This document shows, one piece after another, positions 9,543 to 17,923 of a stretch of DNA of 64,000 nt. The notes under the pieces are model-generated. The model saw only the letters and a program-made list of their open reading frames with translations, had not been told where the DNA came from and did not search any database. The stretch's first letter is position 1; each line of letters opens with the position of its first letter. Position numbers and translations under genes: made by a program. The stretch is taken from positions 62,001 to 126,000 of the forward strand of contig NZ_JAUASV010000007.1 in assembly GCF_030345695.1 (NCBI RefSeq), in the 5' to 3' direction. Origin of the DNA: Galbitalea sp. SE-J8 (GTDB lineage: Bacteria; Actinomycetota; Actinomycetes; Actinomycetales; Microbacteriaceae).

Positions 9543-9971
9543 ATGTCCCCCCGGAGCCGCGAGGCGAACGCCCGCTCCCGGGAGCGGCACGGCCGCGCCC
9601 AGCGCTCACTCATCGCGGGACCCGAGCTCCCCCCGCTGTGGACCCGGTTCGACGCGTTCGACTCCGCGGTCGCCGGCTGCGCCGAGTACCTCAAGGAACT
9701 CTGGCCCGACGAGCTCGCCGCGGTCACGTTCGAGGTCGCCGGCATCCCCGCGCAGATCGCGAGCGCGCGCGGCGTCGACCGCTGGCGCGTCTACCCCGAC
9801 GAGAACCGCGTGCTGCTCTACCGCCTGCCGATCGAGCGACTCAGCCGGCTGCACAAGCAGGACGCCCTGCACCGCCGCCTCATGATCGAGAGCTGCGTGT
9901 TCCGCGCCGTCGCCGAACTCCTCGGCAAAGACCCCTGGGACCTCGCGCCCGACCGCTTCCGGCACCTCTGA
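9543..9971 (+). CDS. Conserved actinobacterial protein (Rv3259-like, labelled metallopeptidase family)
   Basis: 142 residues. A basic N-terminus (SREANARSRERHGRAQR) is followed by a conserved globular domain ending KRL-type helix IESCVFRAVAELLGKDPWD and APDRFRHL. The same gene lies between DUF3499 and WhiB2 genes in other Actinobacteria and is often annotated as a metallopeptidase. I see no HExxH zinc motif, so enzymatic function is unsupported here. The start is set by a -10 box 6 bases upstream, making the mRNA leaderless. The following 272 bp contain only GC-rich tandem repeats. Confidence 0.75.
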   Translation: MSPRSREANARSRERHGRAQRSLIAGPELPPLWTRFDAFDSAVAGCAEYLKELWPDELAAVTFEVAGIPAQIASARGVDRWRVYPDENRVLLYRLPIERLSRLHKQDALHRRLMIESCVFRAVAELLGKDPWDLAPDRFRHL

Positions 9972-10132
9972 CCGAGCGACCCGGGTTCCGCCTGCCGGCA
10001 TCCACCGCATCCGCCAGCCCGGCATTCGGCGCCCCCGCCGTCCGGCAGCACGCCCCCGGCAGCGCCGTACCGAGCAGCGCCGCACCCAGCATCTCCCGTC
10101 TGGAGGCCCCGCCGACCGCGCGGCCCGCCGCC

Positions 10133-10235
10133 CGGCCTCACCGACCGACCGGCCTCACCGACCGACCGGCCTCACCGACCGCCCGGCCCCGCCGTCCGAC
10201 CGGCCCCGCCGACCGGCCGGCCCCACCGTCCGACC
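10133..10235. repeat. Short tandem repeats, unit about ACCGGCCTCACCGACCG
   Basis: Roughly 17-bp units diverging to the right, just before the stop codon of the DUF5719 gene. No gene seen in 9972-10243. Confidence 0.7.
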
Positions 10236-10243
10236 GGCGCGCG

Positions 10244-11692
10244 CTACGGGTACACCCGCACCGGATCGGCGTCGGCCACGCGCGGCAGCACCGGGTAGGT
10301 CGCGAGCTCGCCGTCCGCCGCGTACGTGACGGATGCCGCCACCGCGCCCGTCGCGGACACGCCCCACGATCCTGCTGCGGCATCCGTGCTCCAGGTCGCT
10401 CCCGGCTCGAGCGGCACGTCCTTCGCCGCGCCGGTCGGGTCGGTCACGGTCGCGTCGATCGGTGAGCCACCGGGGTTCACGAGATGCAGCCGCGCGGGAG
10501 CACCGTCGACGACTTCCGCCACGGCAGCGGACCCGAGGCGCGGAGGCGCGACCGACCAGGCCAGGTCGCTCGTGCCGGAGGTGCGATCCGTGCCGACCGC
10601 CGTCGACATCCGCACCGCCCCGACGAGCGGCTCGGCGCTCGAGACCGCGATCGTGTACTCGCCGTCGACGAGTCCCTCGATGGGCGCGTCGAGCACCTGA
10701 CCGGCCGGCACGCTCACGGTCGAGGTGGTCCCGGGCGATCCGTCGAGCGGGCGCACCTCGATCGTCGCGTCCGTCGCCGCACCTCCCGGCGCGAACAGGC
10801 GCAGCACCGGCGCGAGATCGTCGCTCGCCCCGGTCGTGTCGGCGAAGATGCGGGACTCGACGTCGTCGGAGCCGCGCACCGTGAGGCCCGGGAACACGAG
10901 CGACCCGCTCGGCGCCGCGCTCGCACCCACGAGGTCCGCCCCCGCGGTCTCCAGCCCGCGAACGACCGTCTCCTGCAGCGTTGCGGTGATGAGACCGCCC
11001 GTGCTCTCGACGCGGACGACGGGGGACACGGCATCCGGCGCGAGCCCGGCGAGGGCGATCACGGATTGCGCGTGCGCTCCCACCGAGATGCCGGTCGCGC
11101 CGCGCGCGGTCACCGCCCCGCTCTCGTCCCAGATGCTCAGGTCGACGGTCGCCGCGACATCCGACGGGTTGTCCAGGGTCAGCACGGTCGTGCGGCCGAC
11201 CGCGTTCGAGCCGCCGATGAGCCACGACTCGCTCGCCACGGGCGCGCACGCGGTGGCGGCGAGTCCGGATGCGGCCGGGTCCGAGAGCTCCTGCAGCTGA
11301 GCCCCGGACACGGTCGAGTCCGTCTCGCCCGCGCCGGTGAGCCCGATCGCGCCGCCCGGCCCGTCGAGCGCCGACCGATCGGGATCGCCTCCCGCCGCGA
11401 CGCTCGCCTGACCGATGGGCGACGCGGTCGAGACATCCTGGCCCGAGGCGTCGCCGAGTCGCAGCACGGCGCCCGGGCAGACGAGCGACTGCGGCGTCGC
11501 GACGGGGACGACGAGGGTGCTCCCCGGTGTCGGCGCGATCGTCGGGAGCGGCAGCATGGCCGCGGCACCGACCGTCACGATCGCGACGCCGAGCGCCACG
11601 ACGGCGAGCGCGACGCGCGCGCTGGCGAGGGCGACGGTGCGCGCGGACGGCCGGGCGGATGCGGGCCGGCGCGGTTCGCCCTGCTCACTCAT
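10244..11692 (-). CDS. DUF5719 family membrane-anchored extracytoplasmic protein
   Basis: 482 residues. A cytoplasmic head is followed by one membrane helix at about 22-46 (VALAVVALGVAIVTVGAAAML). The rest is a large Ala/Gly/Ser/Thr-rich extracytoplasmic part with repeated beta-type segments, for example TTVLTLDNPSDVAATVDLSIW and the region PARLHLVNPGGSPIDATVTDP. This is the DUF5719 pattern, always found after a large GT2 gene near WhiB. It overlaps that GT2 gene by 8 bp, so they are co-translated. It may be an accessory of cell-surface glycan assembly; that is inference from context. Confidence 0.8.
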   Translation of the reverse strand: MSEQGEPRRPASARPSARTVALASARVALAVVALGVAIVTVGAAAMLPLPTIAPTPGSTLVVPVATPQSLVCPGAVLRLGDASGQDVSTASPIGQASVAAGGDPDRSALDGPGGAIGLTGAGETDSTVSGAQLQELSDPAASGLAATACAPVASESWLIGGSNAVGRTTVLTLDNPSDVAATVDLSIWDESGAVTARGATGISVGAHAQSVIALAGLAPDAVSPVVRVESTGGLITATLQETVVRGLETAGADLVGASAAPSGSLVFPGLTVRGSDDVESRIFADTTGASDDLAPVLRLFAPGGAATDATIEVRPLDGSPGTTSTVSVPAGQVLDAPIEGLVDGEYTIAVSSAEPLVGAVRMSTAVGTDRTSGTSDLAWSVAPPRLGSAAVAEVVDGAPARLHLVNPGGSPIDATVTDPTGAAKDVPLEPGATWSTDAAAGSWGVSATGAVAASVTYAADGELATYPVLPRVADADPVRVYP

Positions 11693-14507
11693 CGTCGTCC
11701 CCCGTCCCGGCGAGCGCGACCTCGTCCGCGGTCGGTGCGACCGTCGAGCGGCGACGCCGGGACGTCGGGATCGCGAGCAGCAGCACCACGCCGAACACGA
11801 GTCCGTCGGCGACGAGCACGAGCTCCCGGAACGGACTCGACCCCGGATGCACGGTCGGCCCCCGCTCGCCGGCCACCGCCGGGGCGAACCAGAGCTGACC
11901 GCCCGCGGTGGCACCGACGGCGGTGAGCTGCGCGTCCGCGTCGAGCGCCTCGATCGCGCGGTCGCGGGTCACGGCACCCTCATCGGCGGCGCCGCGACGC
12001 ACGACGATGAACGCGATGTCATTCGCCGCGAGAGCCGCGGCGACGTCGAACCCGCTGCGGGACGCCAGGTTCGCGGCGAGCTCCGCGAGCGCGGCACGAT
12101 CGGACGAGAGGCGCGTCGCTGTCGCCCAGATCGTCGACTCGTCCTCGAGGGCGGTGCCCGCGCCGTGCTCGACGTCGGCGGCGAGCGACCCGTCGGCGAG
12201 CGGCGTCAGCACGAGCGTGCGCAGCCACGGCTTCGCCGCCGCCTCCGCGCCGACGTACGCGGGCAGGTGCGCGCCGCCGCTCGCCTGCACCGCCGTCGAG
12301 CCGGACACGAGGGCGACGGATGCCGGCACCGCCGCGAGCAGGGACGTCGCGGCGAGCACGACCGTCGCCAGCGCAGCACGGGCGCCGAGCGCGTCGAGGG
12401 CGACGACGCTCGCCGCGACCAGGCCGAGCCAGTACACGCTGAGCGCGGTCCCCGGCCAGAGCGTCGTGACCTGGTCCTCGACGACGGTCACCGCGACGTG
12501 GGACGCCAGCACCGCGCTCAGGTAGCCGCCGAGAGCGAGCAGCAGGGCCGGGATCGACCGGCCGCCGCGCGGGTGCGCGAGCGCGACGAGCGCGAGCACG
12601 ACGAGGGGCGCGAACAGCACCGCCATCGCGATCGGCGCGGCGAGGCCGGGAAGCCCGAGGGCGTCGACGAGTGCGGCAGCCCCATCCGTTCCCCCGCTCG
12701 GCGAGCCGAGCAGCAGCTGCAGCGCCGAAGAGCCGCCCGAGTCGCTCGGCACGCCCGGATCGGCGAGGAGCGCGAGCCAGGAGCCGCGCAGTCCCTGGTC
12801 GATGACGAGCGGCGTGAACAGCACCGCGAGCGGGATCGGCAGACCCATGTAGCGGTGCACGCCGCGCGGGTTGGCGACGAGGCAGACGATCCACAGCACG
12901 AGGAGTAGCGGGATGATCGGGGGCGCGCACGCGCCCACGAGCGCGAACAGGATCGCGGCGACACCGGATGCGGACCACGAGCGCGCCGCCCCGATCAGGG
13001 CGAGCAGCAGCCAGGGCAATGTGAGGTGCGCGATCACGGCGCCGAGGTGGCCGGTCGAGAGGTCGGCCAGCAGCGGCGGTGCGAGCGCCCACGCGAGGGC
13101 CGCCGCGGCGGGTGCCCAGCCGCGGCTCGACAGGCGGGCGGCGAACCACCACGCACCCAGTCCCGCGAGCGGGAGCGCGAGAACATACAGGGCGACGATC
13201 GCCGACGACGGCGACCAGAACGCGATGCTGCCGAGGATCGCGAGCACGAAGGCGAACGGGTCGGACGCGCCGACGAACCCGGTGCCGATCGGCTGGTAGC
13301 CCACCCCGACGGAGGCCCAGAGGTCGGCCACGCGCGTCGACAGCGGCGCGAGCCCGCCGCCGTCGAGGGCCGGCGCACCGAGGAACCGCGCGAGCACGAG
13401 CGCACCCGCGGCGAGCAGGAACAGCACGATCCAGGCGCCGCCGGCCGCGAAGAACCCCGCCCGCACCCGCTCGGTCGAATCGAGCACGGGGCTCGCGTGC
13501 AGGTCGCGCTGCTGCGACCGCAGCCGGCGGACCTCGGCCGGCGGCATCCGGAACGGCGCGATCGCCGACCAGCGCAGCCGCTTGCCGCGGGCGAGGTTGC
13601 GGCGCGCCGCCGGCACGCGCGCATCGGCGAGCGCGCCGAGGGCCGCGCGGAACTCCGCCGTCACGAGCCCGGGCTGCTTGCGCAGCAGCAGGGCGAGCGA
13701 TCGCACGATCGCGAGCGGCACGAGGCTCAGCCAGTGCAGCGGCACGGCGAGCGGCGGCGCGGCCACGAGGCGACGGTGCAGCTGGGCCGCGCGCGCCGCC
13801 CGGGCGGCCACGGCATCCCCGACCGGGGCGGTGCGTCCCCAGCCCTCGGGCGCCGTCGCGCGGGTGACGCGCGCGGTCGGGACCCCGACGATGCGGTGCC
13901 CAGCGAGGCGGACGCGGATGCAGAAGTCGAGCGCCGCGTCGACGGTCGGGAGTGCGGGGTCGAACCCGCCGAGCTCGGCGTACACGCTGCGGCGCACGAG
14001 CATGCCCTCCCGGCCGACCGCGAGCACGTCGCTGCGTCGATCGTGCTGCGCCTGGTCGAGCTCGTCGACGACGAGCGGCACGGTCGCGCCCAGCCGCGAC
14101 ACGGTGGCGCCGTACGCGGCGATGACGTCGCGAGCGTCCCAGCGCATGACCTTCGGCCCGGCGACGGCGACGCTCGGCGCGACCTCGACGGCGGCGACGA
14201 GGGCGGCCAGCGCGCCGGCCTGCGGGGCGGAGTCGTGCGAGAGCAGCCAGAGCCAGTCGTCCGCGCCACCCGGGGGAACCGCCTCGCGGAGTGCCTGCGA
14301 GAGCGCCTGCGCGTACGGGCGCGGCGAGTCGATGGCGACGATCTGCGTCGCGCGCGCCGGGCCGAGAACGGAGGCCGTGGCATCCGTCGACGCGTCGTCC
14401 ACGAGCACGATCGCGTCCGGCTGCCGGGTCTGGCGAGCGAGGGCGTCGAGCGTCAGCGGGAGCTGATCCGCGCCGTTTCGGGCGACGAGGATCGCGGTGA
14501 CAGGCAT
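11685..14507 (-). CDS. Large glycosyltransferase family 2 membrane protein
   Basis: 940 residues. The N-terminal GT-A domain (about 1-250) has TAILVARNGADQLPLTLDAL, the nucleotide-sugar site IVLVDDASTDAT and the acceptor-side LLSHDSAP (in place of the usual DxD) plus GGFDPALPTVDAALDFCIR. About a dozen membrane helices follow from residue 350 on, with an extracytoplasmic C-terminal region and a last helix near 900. Conserved in Actinobacteria as a GT2-DUF5719 pair near WhiB2. Likely transfers a sugar to an envelope lipid or polymer; substrate unknown. The ATG is 7 bases after a TAGCAT box, so leaderless. Confidence 0.88.
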   Translation of the reverse strand: MPVTAILVARNGADQLPLTLDALARQTRQPDAIVLVDDASTDATASVLGPARATQIVAIDSPRPYAQALSQALREAVPPGGADDWLWLLSHDSAPQAGALAALVAAVEVAPSVAVAGPKVMRWDARDVIAAYGATVSRLGATVPLVVDELDQAQHDRRSDVLAVGREGMLVRRSVYAELGGFDPALPTVDAALDFCIRVRLAGHRIVGVPTARVTRATAPEGWGRTAPVGDAVAARAARAAQLHRRLVAAPPLAVPLHWLSLVPLAIVRSLALLLRKQPGLVTAEFRAALGALADARVPAARRNLARGKRLRWSAIAPFRMPPAEVRRLRSQQRDLHASPVLDSTERVRAGFFAAGGAWIVLFLLAAGALVLARFLGAPALDGGGLAPLSTRVADLWASVGVGYQPIGTGFVGASDPFAFVLAILGSIAFWSPSSAIVALYVLALPLAGLGAWWFAARLSSRGWAPAAAALAWALAPPLLADLSTGHLGAVIAHLTLPWLLLALIGAARSWSASGVAAILFALVGACAPPIIPLLLVLWIVCLVANPRGVHRYMGLPIPLAVLFTPLVIDQGLRGSWLALLADPGVPSDSGGSSALQLLLGSPSGGTDGAAALVDALGLPGLAAPIAMAVLFAPLVVLALVALAHPRGGRSIPALLLALGGYLSAVLASHVAVTVVEDQVTTLWPGTALSVYWLGLVAASVVALDALGARAALATVVLAATSLLAAVPASVALVSGSTAVQASGGAHLPAYVGAEAAAKPWLRTLVLTPLADGSLAADVEHGAGTALEDESTIWATATRLSSDRAALAELAANLASRSGFDVAAALAANDIAFIVVRRGAADEGAVTRDRAIEALDADAQLTAVGATAGGQLWFAPAVAGERGPTVHPGSSPFRELVLVADGLVFGVVLLLAIPTSRRRRSTVAPTADEVALAGTGDDDE

Positions 14508-14514
14508 CCGTTCG

Positions 14515-14520
14515 ATGCTA
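14515..14520 (-). promoter_or_regulatory. -10 box for leaderless GT2 gene
   Basis: TAGCAT on the minus strand, 7 bases before the ATG at 14507; it drives the GT2-DUF5719 operon. Confidence 0.6.
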
Positions 14521-14665
14521 AGCGCCCGTGTCGCGCCGAACCGGGAGCGCGCCCGGTGCGGCCCCGATCCCGGTGCTCCCGCGTGGGCGCTCGCGGCGGG
14601 GGTGGGGCGTGCCGGGTGGCTCGTGCCGGGTGGCTCGTGCTCTGGCCCCGACCCGTCCGGGTGTC

Positions 14666-14748
14666 CCGAAAACTAAGGAGGACCGGTCGAATGGGCCGCC
14701 ATTCGATCGAATCCGGGCGCCTACGAGCGCGTTCTCCTTCGTTTTCGG
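14666..14748. repeat. IR83 element 5 (CTAAGGAG left-arm variant)
   Basis: 83 bp; left arm with T at position 9, right arm canonical. Centre begins GACCGGTCG, resembling element 9. Between the whiB stop and the GT2 promoter. Confidence 0.95.
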
Positions 14749-14844
14749 GACAAACGCGCTTCCTTCGCCCGCAGTCCACGCGCTGCGCGGCGGTGCCGAG
14801 ACGGGCGGTGCCGAACCGGGAGCGCGATGGCCCTTCACTCCGGG

Positions 14845-14927
14845 CCGAAAACGAAGGAGAAACCGGCGCGCCCGGGCCCTAACGAACGGATGCGGCGGGT
14901 TCCGCGCGCGATCTCCTTCGTTTTCGG
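14845..14927. repeat. IR83 element 6
   Basis: 83 bp with perfect arms; paired with element 5 (179 bp start to start). Only these two elements are seen in the 14508-15009 gap. Confidence 0.95.
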
Positions 14928-15009
14928 GACCGCTCCCGCGCTCCCGCGCCCCGCATCCGCTCCGTGCACCACCTCCCGCGCAGGCGCACGCGCGCCGGCG
15001 CCGCGGGGG

Positions 15010-15405
15010 CTAGGCGCGCTTGCGGAGCTTGCGGCGCTCGCGCTCGGAGAGGCCGCCCCAGATGCCGTAGCGCTCGTCGTTCTTCAACGCGTACTCGAGG
15101 CACTCGGCGCGCACCTCGCAGGAGGCGCAGATGCGCTTCGCGTCGCGGGTCGAACCGCCCTTCTCGGGGAAGAACGCCTCCGGGTCGGTCTGCGCGCACA
15201 GCGAGTCGCTCTGCCAGGCGAGCTCCTCGTCCTCGGGAGCCGCGGGGCGCCGCACCCCGGGAACCCCGAGCCGGACCGGGTCGACGAACCAGTCGCCGGG
15301 CACGCGGCGATCGTCCGCGGTGCTCGGGGCGACCGCGTCGAGACCGAGCGCTCGCGCGTCGGTAGAACCGGCGTCGACGGGCCGGGGGAACTCATTGCTC
15401 ACCAT
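15010..15405 (-). CDS. whiB: WhiB-family transcriptional regulator, WhiB2/WhmD type
   Basis: 131 residues with an intact [4Fe-4S] cluster set: C70, C93, C96 and C102 (Cx22Cx2Cx5C). The GIWGG turn is at 114-118 and the C-terminus is the basic DNA-binding segment ERERRKLRKR. A long N-terminal extension and position next to the GT2, DUF5719 and DUF3499 genes fit WhiB2/WhmD, an essential division and septation regulator in mycobacteria and Streptomyces. The ATG at 15405 has GGGAGG 11 bases upstream. Transcription probably starts from the promoter at 15455-15483, giving a leader of roughly 40 bases. Confidence 0.93.
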   Translation of the reverse strand: MVSNEFPRPVDAGSTDARALGLDAVAPSTADDRRVPGDWFVDPVRLGVPGVRRPAAPEDEELAWQSDSLCAQTDPEAFFPEKGGSTRDAKRICASCEVRAECLEYALKNDERYGIWGGLSERERRKLRKRA

Positions 15406-15453
15406 CGCGTCACGCACCTCCCGCCGGCCGGATCCCGCAACCGGACTGACCAC

Positions 15454-15471
15454 AATTACACCGGTGTAATT
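15454..15471. promoter_or_regulatory. 18-bp perfect palindrome over the whiB -10 box
   Basis: AATTACACCGGTGTAATT, a perfect palindrome and very AT-rich for this genome. It covers the -10 hexamer of the whiB promoter, so a dimeric regulator bound here would block polymerase. Which protein binds is not shown. Confidence 0.75.
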
Positions 15472-15483
15472 CCGCGACGTCAA
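15455..15483 (-). promoter_or_regulatory. whiB promoter
   Basis: On the minus strand: -35 TTGACG (15478-15483), 17-bp spacer, -10 TGTAAT (15455-15460). It is the best sigma-70-type match in the window and lies about 50 bases upstream of the whiB ATG. Confidence 0.75.
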
Positions 15484-15514
15484 GTCGCACACTATAGATC
15501 GCGGATCCGCCCAG

Positions 15515-16483
15515 TCACTCGTGCGACGCGCCGCGTGTCGCGCGCCACGCACTGTCGACCATCTCGGCGAGCGTGTGCCGCATCCGCCAGTCCAGGTCGC
15601 GCCCCGCGAGGTCGCCGAGCGCGACGATCCGTGCCGGGTCGCCGGCCCGGCGCGGCGCGATCACGGGCTCGAACGCGATCCCGGTGACCTCGGCCACGGT
15701 GCGCATGATGTCCCCGACGCTCGATCCGTCGCCGCTGCCGAGGTTGTACGCGGCCTCGACCGGCTCGTCCGCCGCGAGCCGCTTCGCGGCGGCGACGTGG
15801 CTGATCGCGAGATCCTGCACGTGGATGTAGTCGCGCACCGTCGTGCCGTCGGGCGTCGGGTAGTCGTCGCCGTTGATGCGCGGCGTGCGCCCCTCGAGCA
15901 GTGCCTGGAAGACGAGCGGGAAGAGGTTGTGCGGGCTCGTGTCGTACAGGTCGTCGTACCCCGAGCCGACGACGTTGAAGTAGCGCAGGCTGGTGTGCTT
16001 GAGTCCCGCGGCGACGCCCTGGTCGCGGAGCAGCCACTCGCCGATCAGCTTCGACTCGCCGTACGGGGACTCCGGGCTCTTCGGGGTGTCCTCGGTGACG
16101 ATCTCAGTCGGCGGCGTGCCGTAGACCGCGGCGCTCGACGAGAACACGATCCGGGCGACCCCGGCATCCGCCATCGCCTGCAGTACGGATGCCGTGCCCG
16201 TCACGTTCTGCTCGTAGGTGTGCAGCGGGCGCTGCACGCTCACGCCCGCGTACTTGAAGCCCGCGACGTGGATGACGCCCTCGACCGCGTGATCCTCGAG
16301 AGCACGGCGCACGAGCGCGGTGTCGAGGATGCTGCCCTCTACGAACGGCGTGCCGGGATCGACGAATGCGGCGTGCCCGCTCGAGAGGTCGTCGATGACG
16401 ACCGCGCCGAGCCCCGCAGCGCCGAGCGCCCTGACGACGTGCGAACCGATGTACCCGGCGCCGCCGGTCACGAGCCAGGTCAT
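15515..16483 (-). CDS. galE: UDP-glucose 4-epimerase
   Basis: 322-residue short-chain dehydrogenase/reductase that interconverts UDP-glucose and UDP-galactose with bound NAD. The Rossmann motif GGAGYIG is at 7-13, with catalytic residues S116-S117 region (FSSSAAVYG) and Y141xxxK145. The substrate loop RYFNVVGSGYDDLYD and the C-terminal VRDYIHVQDLA and YNLGSG motifs are present. Length is slightly short of the usual 330-340 but complete. It starts leaderless, 6 bases after TACCGT. It probably feeds UDP-galactose to the envelope glycan genes on either side. Confidence 0.95.
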   Translation of the reverse strand: MTWLVTGGAGYIGSHVVRALGAAGLGAVVIDDLSSGHAAFVDPGTPFVEGSILDTALVRRALEDHAVEGVIHVAGFKYAGVSVQRPLHTYEQNVTGTASVLQAMADAGVARIVFSSSAAVYGTPPTEIVTEDTPKSPESPYGESKLIGEWLLRDQGVAAGLKHTSLRYFNVVGSGYDDLYDTSPHNLFPLVFQALLEGRTPRINGDDYPTPDGTTVRDYIHVQDLAISHVAAAKRLAADEPVEAAYNLGSGDGSSVGDIMRTVAEVTGIAFEPVIAPRRAGDPARIVALGDLAGRDLDWRMRHTLAEMVDSAWRATRGASHE

Positions 16484-16489
16484 GCGCCC

Positions 16490-16495
16490 ACGGTA
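16490..16495 (-). promoter_or_regulatory. -10 box for leaderless galE
   Basis: TACCGT on the minus strand, 6 bases before the ATG at 16483. Confidence 0.6.
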
Positions 16496-16604
16496 TCGCG
16501 TGGCGCGGGGCGCCCGGAAACGGCGGCGGAGCCCGGTCGGCGGCAGACGCGCGGGGCGGCGGCGGACGCGCGGGCGGCGGCGGGCGCGCGGGCGGCGGCG
16601 GTGC

Positions 16605-16688
16605 CCGAAAACGAAGGAGTCCGCCGGCGTTCTGCCCGCGCAACCGAGTGGTTCGGGGCGCAACGGCGCCGAAGTCCTTCGTTTTGAT
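16605..16688. repeat. IR83 element 7 (84 bp, decayed right arm)
   Basis: Canonical left arm at 16605-16619; the right side keeps only TCCTTCGTTTTG, so the outer CGG is lost and total length is 84. Preceded by GGCGGCGG-type short repeats. Lies between divergent galE and the GlxA-type gene; nothing else seen in that 380-bp gap except start signals. Confidence 0.85.
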
Positions 16689-16863
16689 GACGCGAGGGCC
16701 ACACCGGGGCGGGCCGCCATCGGCCGACGCCGGCCGACCGAGGCGGGCCCGTTGGCGCGCGAACGGACGCCGCCCCTGGGTGGCAGGATCACGAGGGCTG
16801 GCCTGTTTCCGCCGCTCCTGGCAGGATGAGCGGCATCCGCTTCGTTACCGCCAGGAGGTGCGC

Positions 16864-17817
16864 ATGCTGCGCAAGGTCGTCGCCCTCGCCATCGACGGGG
16901 TCGCCCCGTTCGAGTTCGGCGTCGTCTGCGAGGTGTTCGGCATCGACCGCACCGCGATGGGCGGGCCGGTGTTCGATTTCCACATCGCGACGGCGGACCC
17001 CGGCCCGGTCCGCACGAGCCTCGGCTTCGCGATGACGATCGAGAACGACCTGGCGATCGCGGCAGACGCCGACCTCGTCGCGGTGCCCGCGCACGCCCTC
17101 GGACGGGTCGACGAGCGCTATCTCACCGTCATCCGGGATGCCGTCGACCGCGGCGCCTGGGTGCTCAGCGTGTGCAGCGGCGCGTTCGCCCTCGCGCAGG
17201 CCGGGGTGCTCTCGGGCAAGCGCGCGACGACCCACTGGATGCACACCGACCGCCTCGCGCGCCAGCATCCGGACATCGAGGTCGACCCGGACGTGCTGTT
17301 CGTGCAGGAGGGCCGCATCGTCACCTCGGCGGGCACCGCGGCCGGCATCGACGCGGCGCTGCACGTCGTGCGCCAGGAGTTCGGCGCCGCCGTCACCAAC
17401 GTGATCGCGCGCCGCATGGTCATCCCCCCGCAGCGCGACGGCGGACAGGCGCAGTTCATCGCCTCGCCCGTCGCTGACCGCTGCGCCGACTCCCTCGCCT
17501 CGACGGTCGAGTGGATGCTCGAGAACCTCGAGCAGGAGCTCACGATCGAGCAGCTCAGCCGCAGAGCACTGATGTCGACGCGGACATTCGCGCGCCGGTT
17601 CCGAGCGGATGTCGGCGCGACCCCGGCCGCGTGGCTGAACCGGCAGCGGATCATCCGAGCGCAGCAGCTGCTCGAGCAGAGCGACCTCGGGCTCGAGCAG
17701 ATCGCGCAGCGCTGCGGGTTCGGCGCCGCGGCGGTGATGCGGCACCACTTCCTCAAGGTGCTGCAGACCACTCCCCAGGCGTATCGCCGCGCGTTCGGTG
17801 CCCGCGAGTCGGCCTAG
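16864..17817 (+). CDS. GlxA-family transcriptional regulator (DJ-1/PfpI + AraC HTH)
   Basis: 317 residues. The N-terminal class I glutamine-amidotransferase-like (DJ-1/PfpI) domain spans about 1-170, with the nucleophile elbow SVCSGAFALAQAG (C about 102). A linker leads to an AraC-type double HTH at about 215-312, with LSRRALMSTRTFARRFRAD and the signature IAQRCGFGAAAVMRHHFLK. Such regulators sense small metabolites through the DJ-1 fold, but the effector is unknown. The ATG has an AGGAGG Shine-Dalgarno 5 bases upstream, one of the few strong ones here. No obvious target gene is adjacent, since the next genes are convergent. Confidence 0.9.
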   Translation: MLRKVVALAIDGVAPFEFGVVCEVFGIDRTAMGGPVFDFHIATADPGPVRTSLGFAMTIENDLAIAADADLVAVPAHALGRVDERYLTVIRDAVDRGAWVLSVCSGAFALAQAGVLSGKRATTHWMHTDRLARQHPDIEVDPDVLFVQEGRIVTSAGTAAGIDAALHVVRQEFGAAVTNVIARRMVIPPQRDGGQAQFIASPVADRCADSLASTVEWMLENLEQELTIEQLSRRALMSTRTFARRFRADVGATPAAWLNRQRIIRAQQLLEQSDLGLEQIAQRCGFGAAAVMRHHFLKVLQTTPQAYRRAFGARESA

Positions 17818-17840
17818 CTGAAGGTTCTGCCGCGGTCGGC

Positions 17841-17923
17841 CCGAAAACGAAGGAGTTCGGGCCGATCAGGACCGGGAACGTGTCGAGCCGGGGCGGCCGA
17901 ACGGGATGCTCCTTCGTTTTCGG
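17841..17923. repeat. IR83 element 8, overlapping the DUF559 gene end
   Basis: 83 bp with perfect arms. The DUF559 gene on the minus strand runs through the right arm and into the centre, where it stops at 17866. The element therefore encodes about its last 18 residues, including PRKRRS from the arm. Confidence 0.95.

Noticed and set aside
9543-9971. Zinc metallopeptidase assignment for the gene at 9543
   Set aside because: No HExxH or other zinc motif is present; I kept only the conserved-family description.
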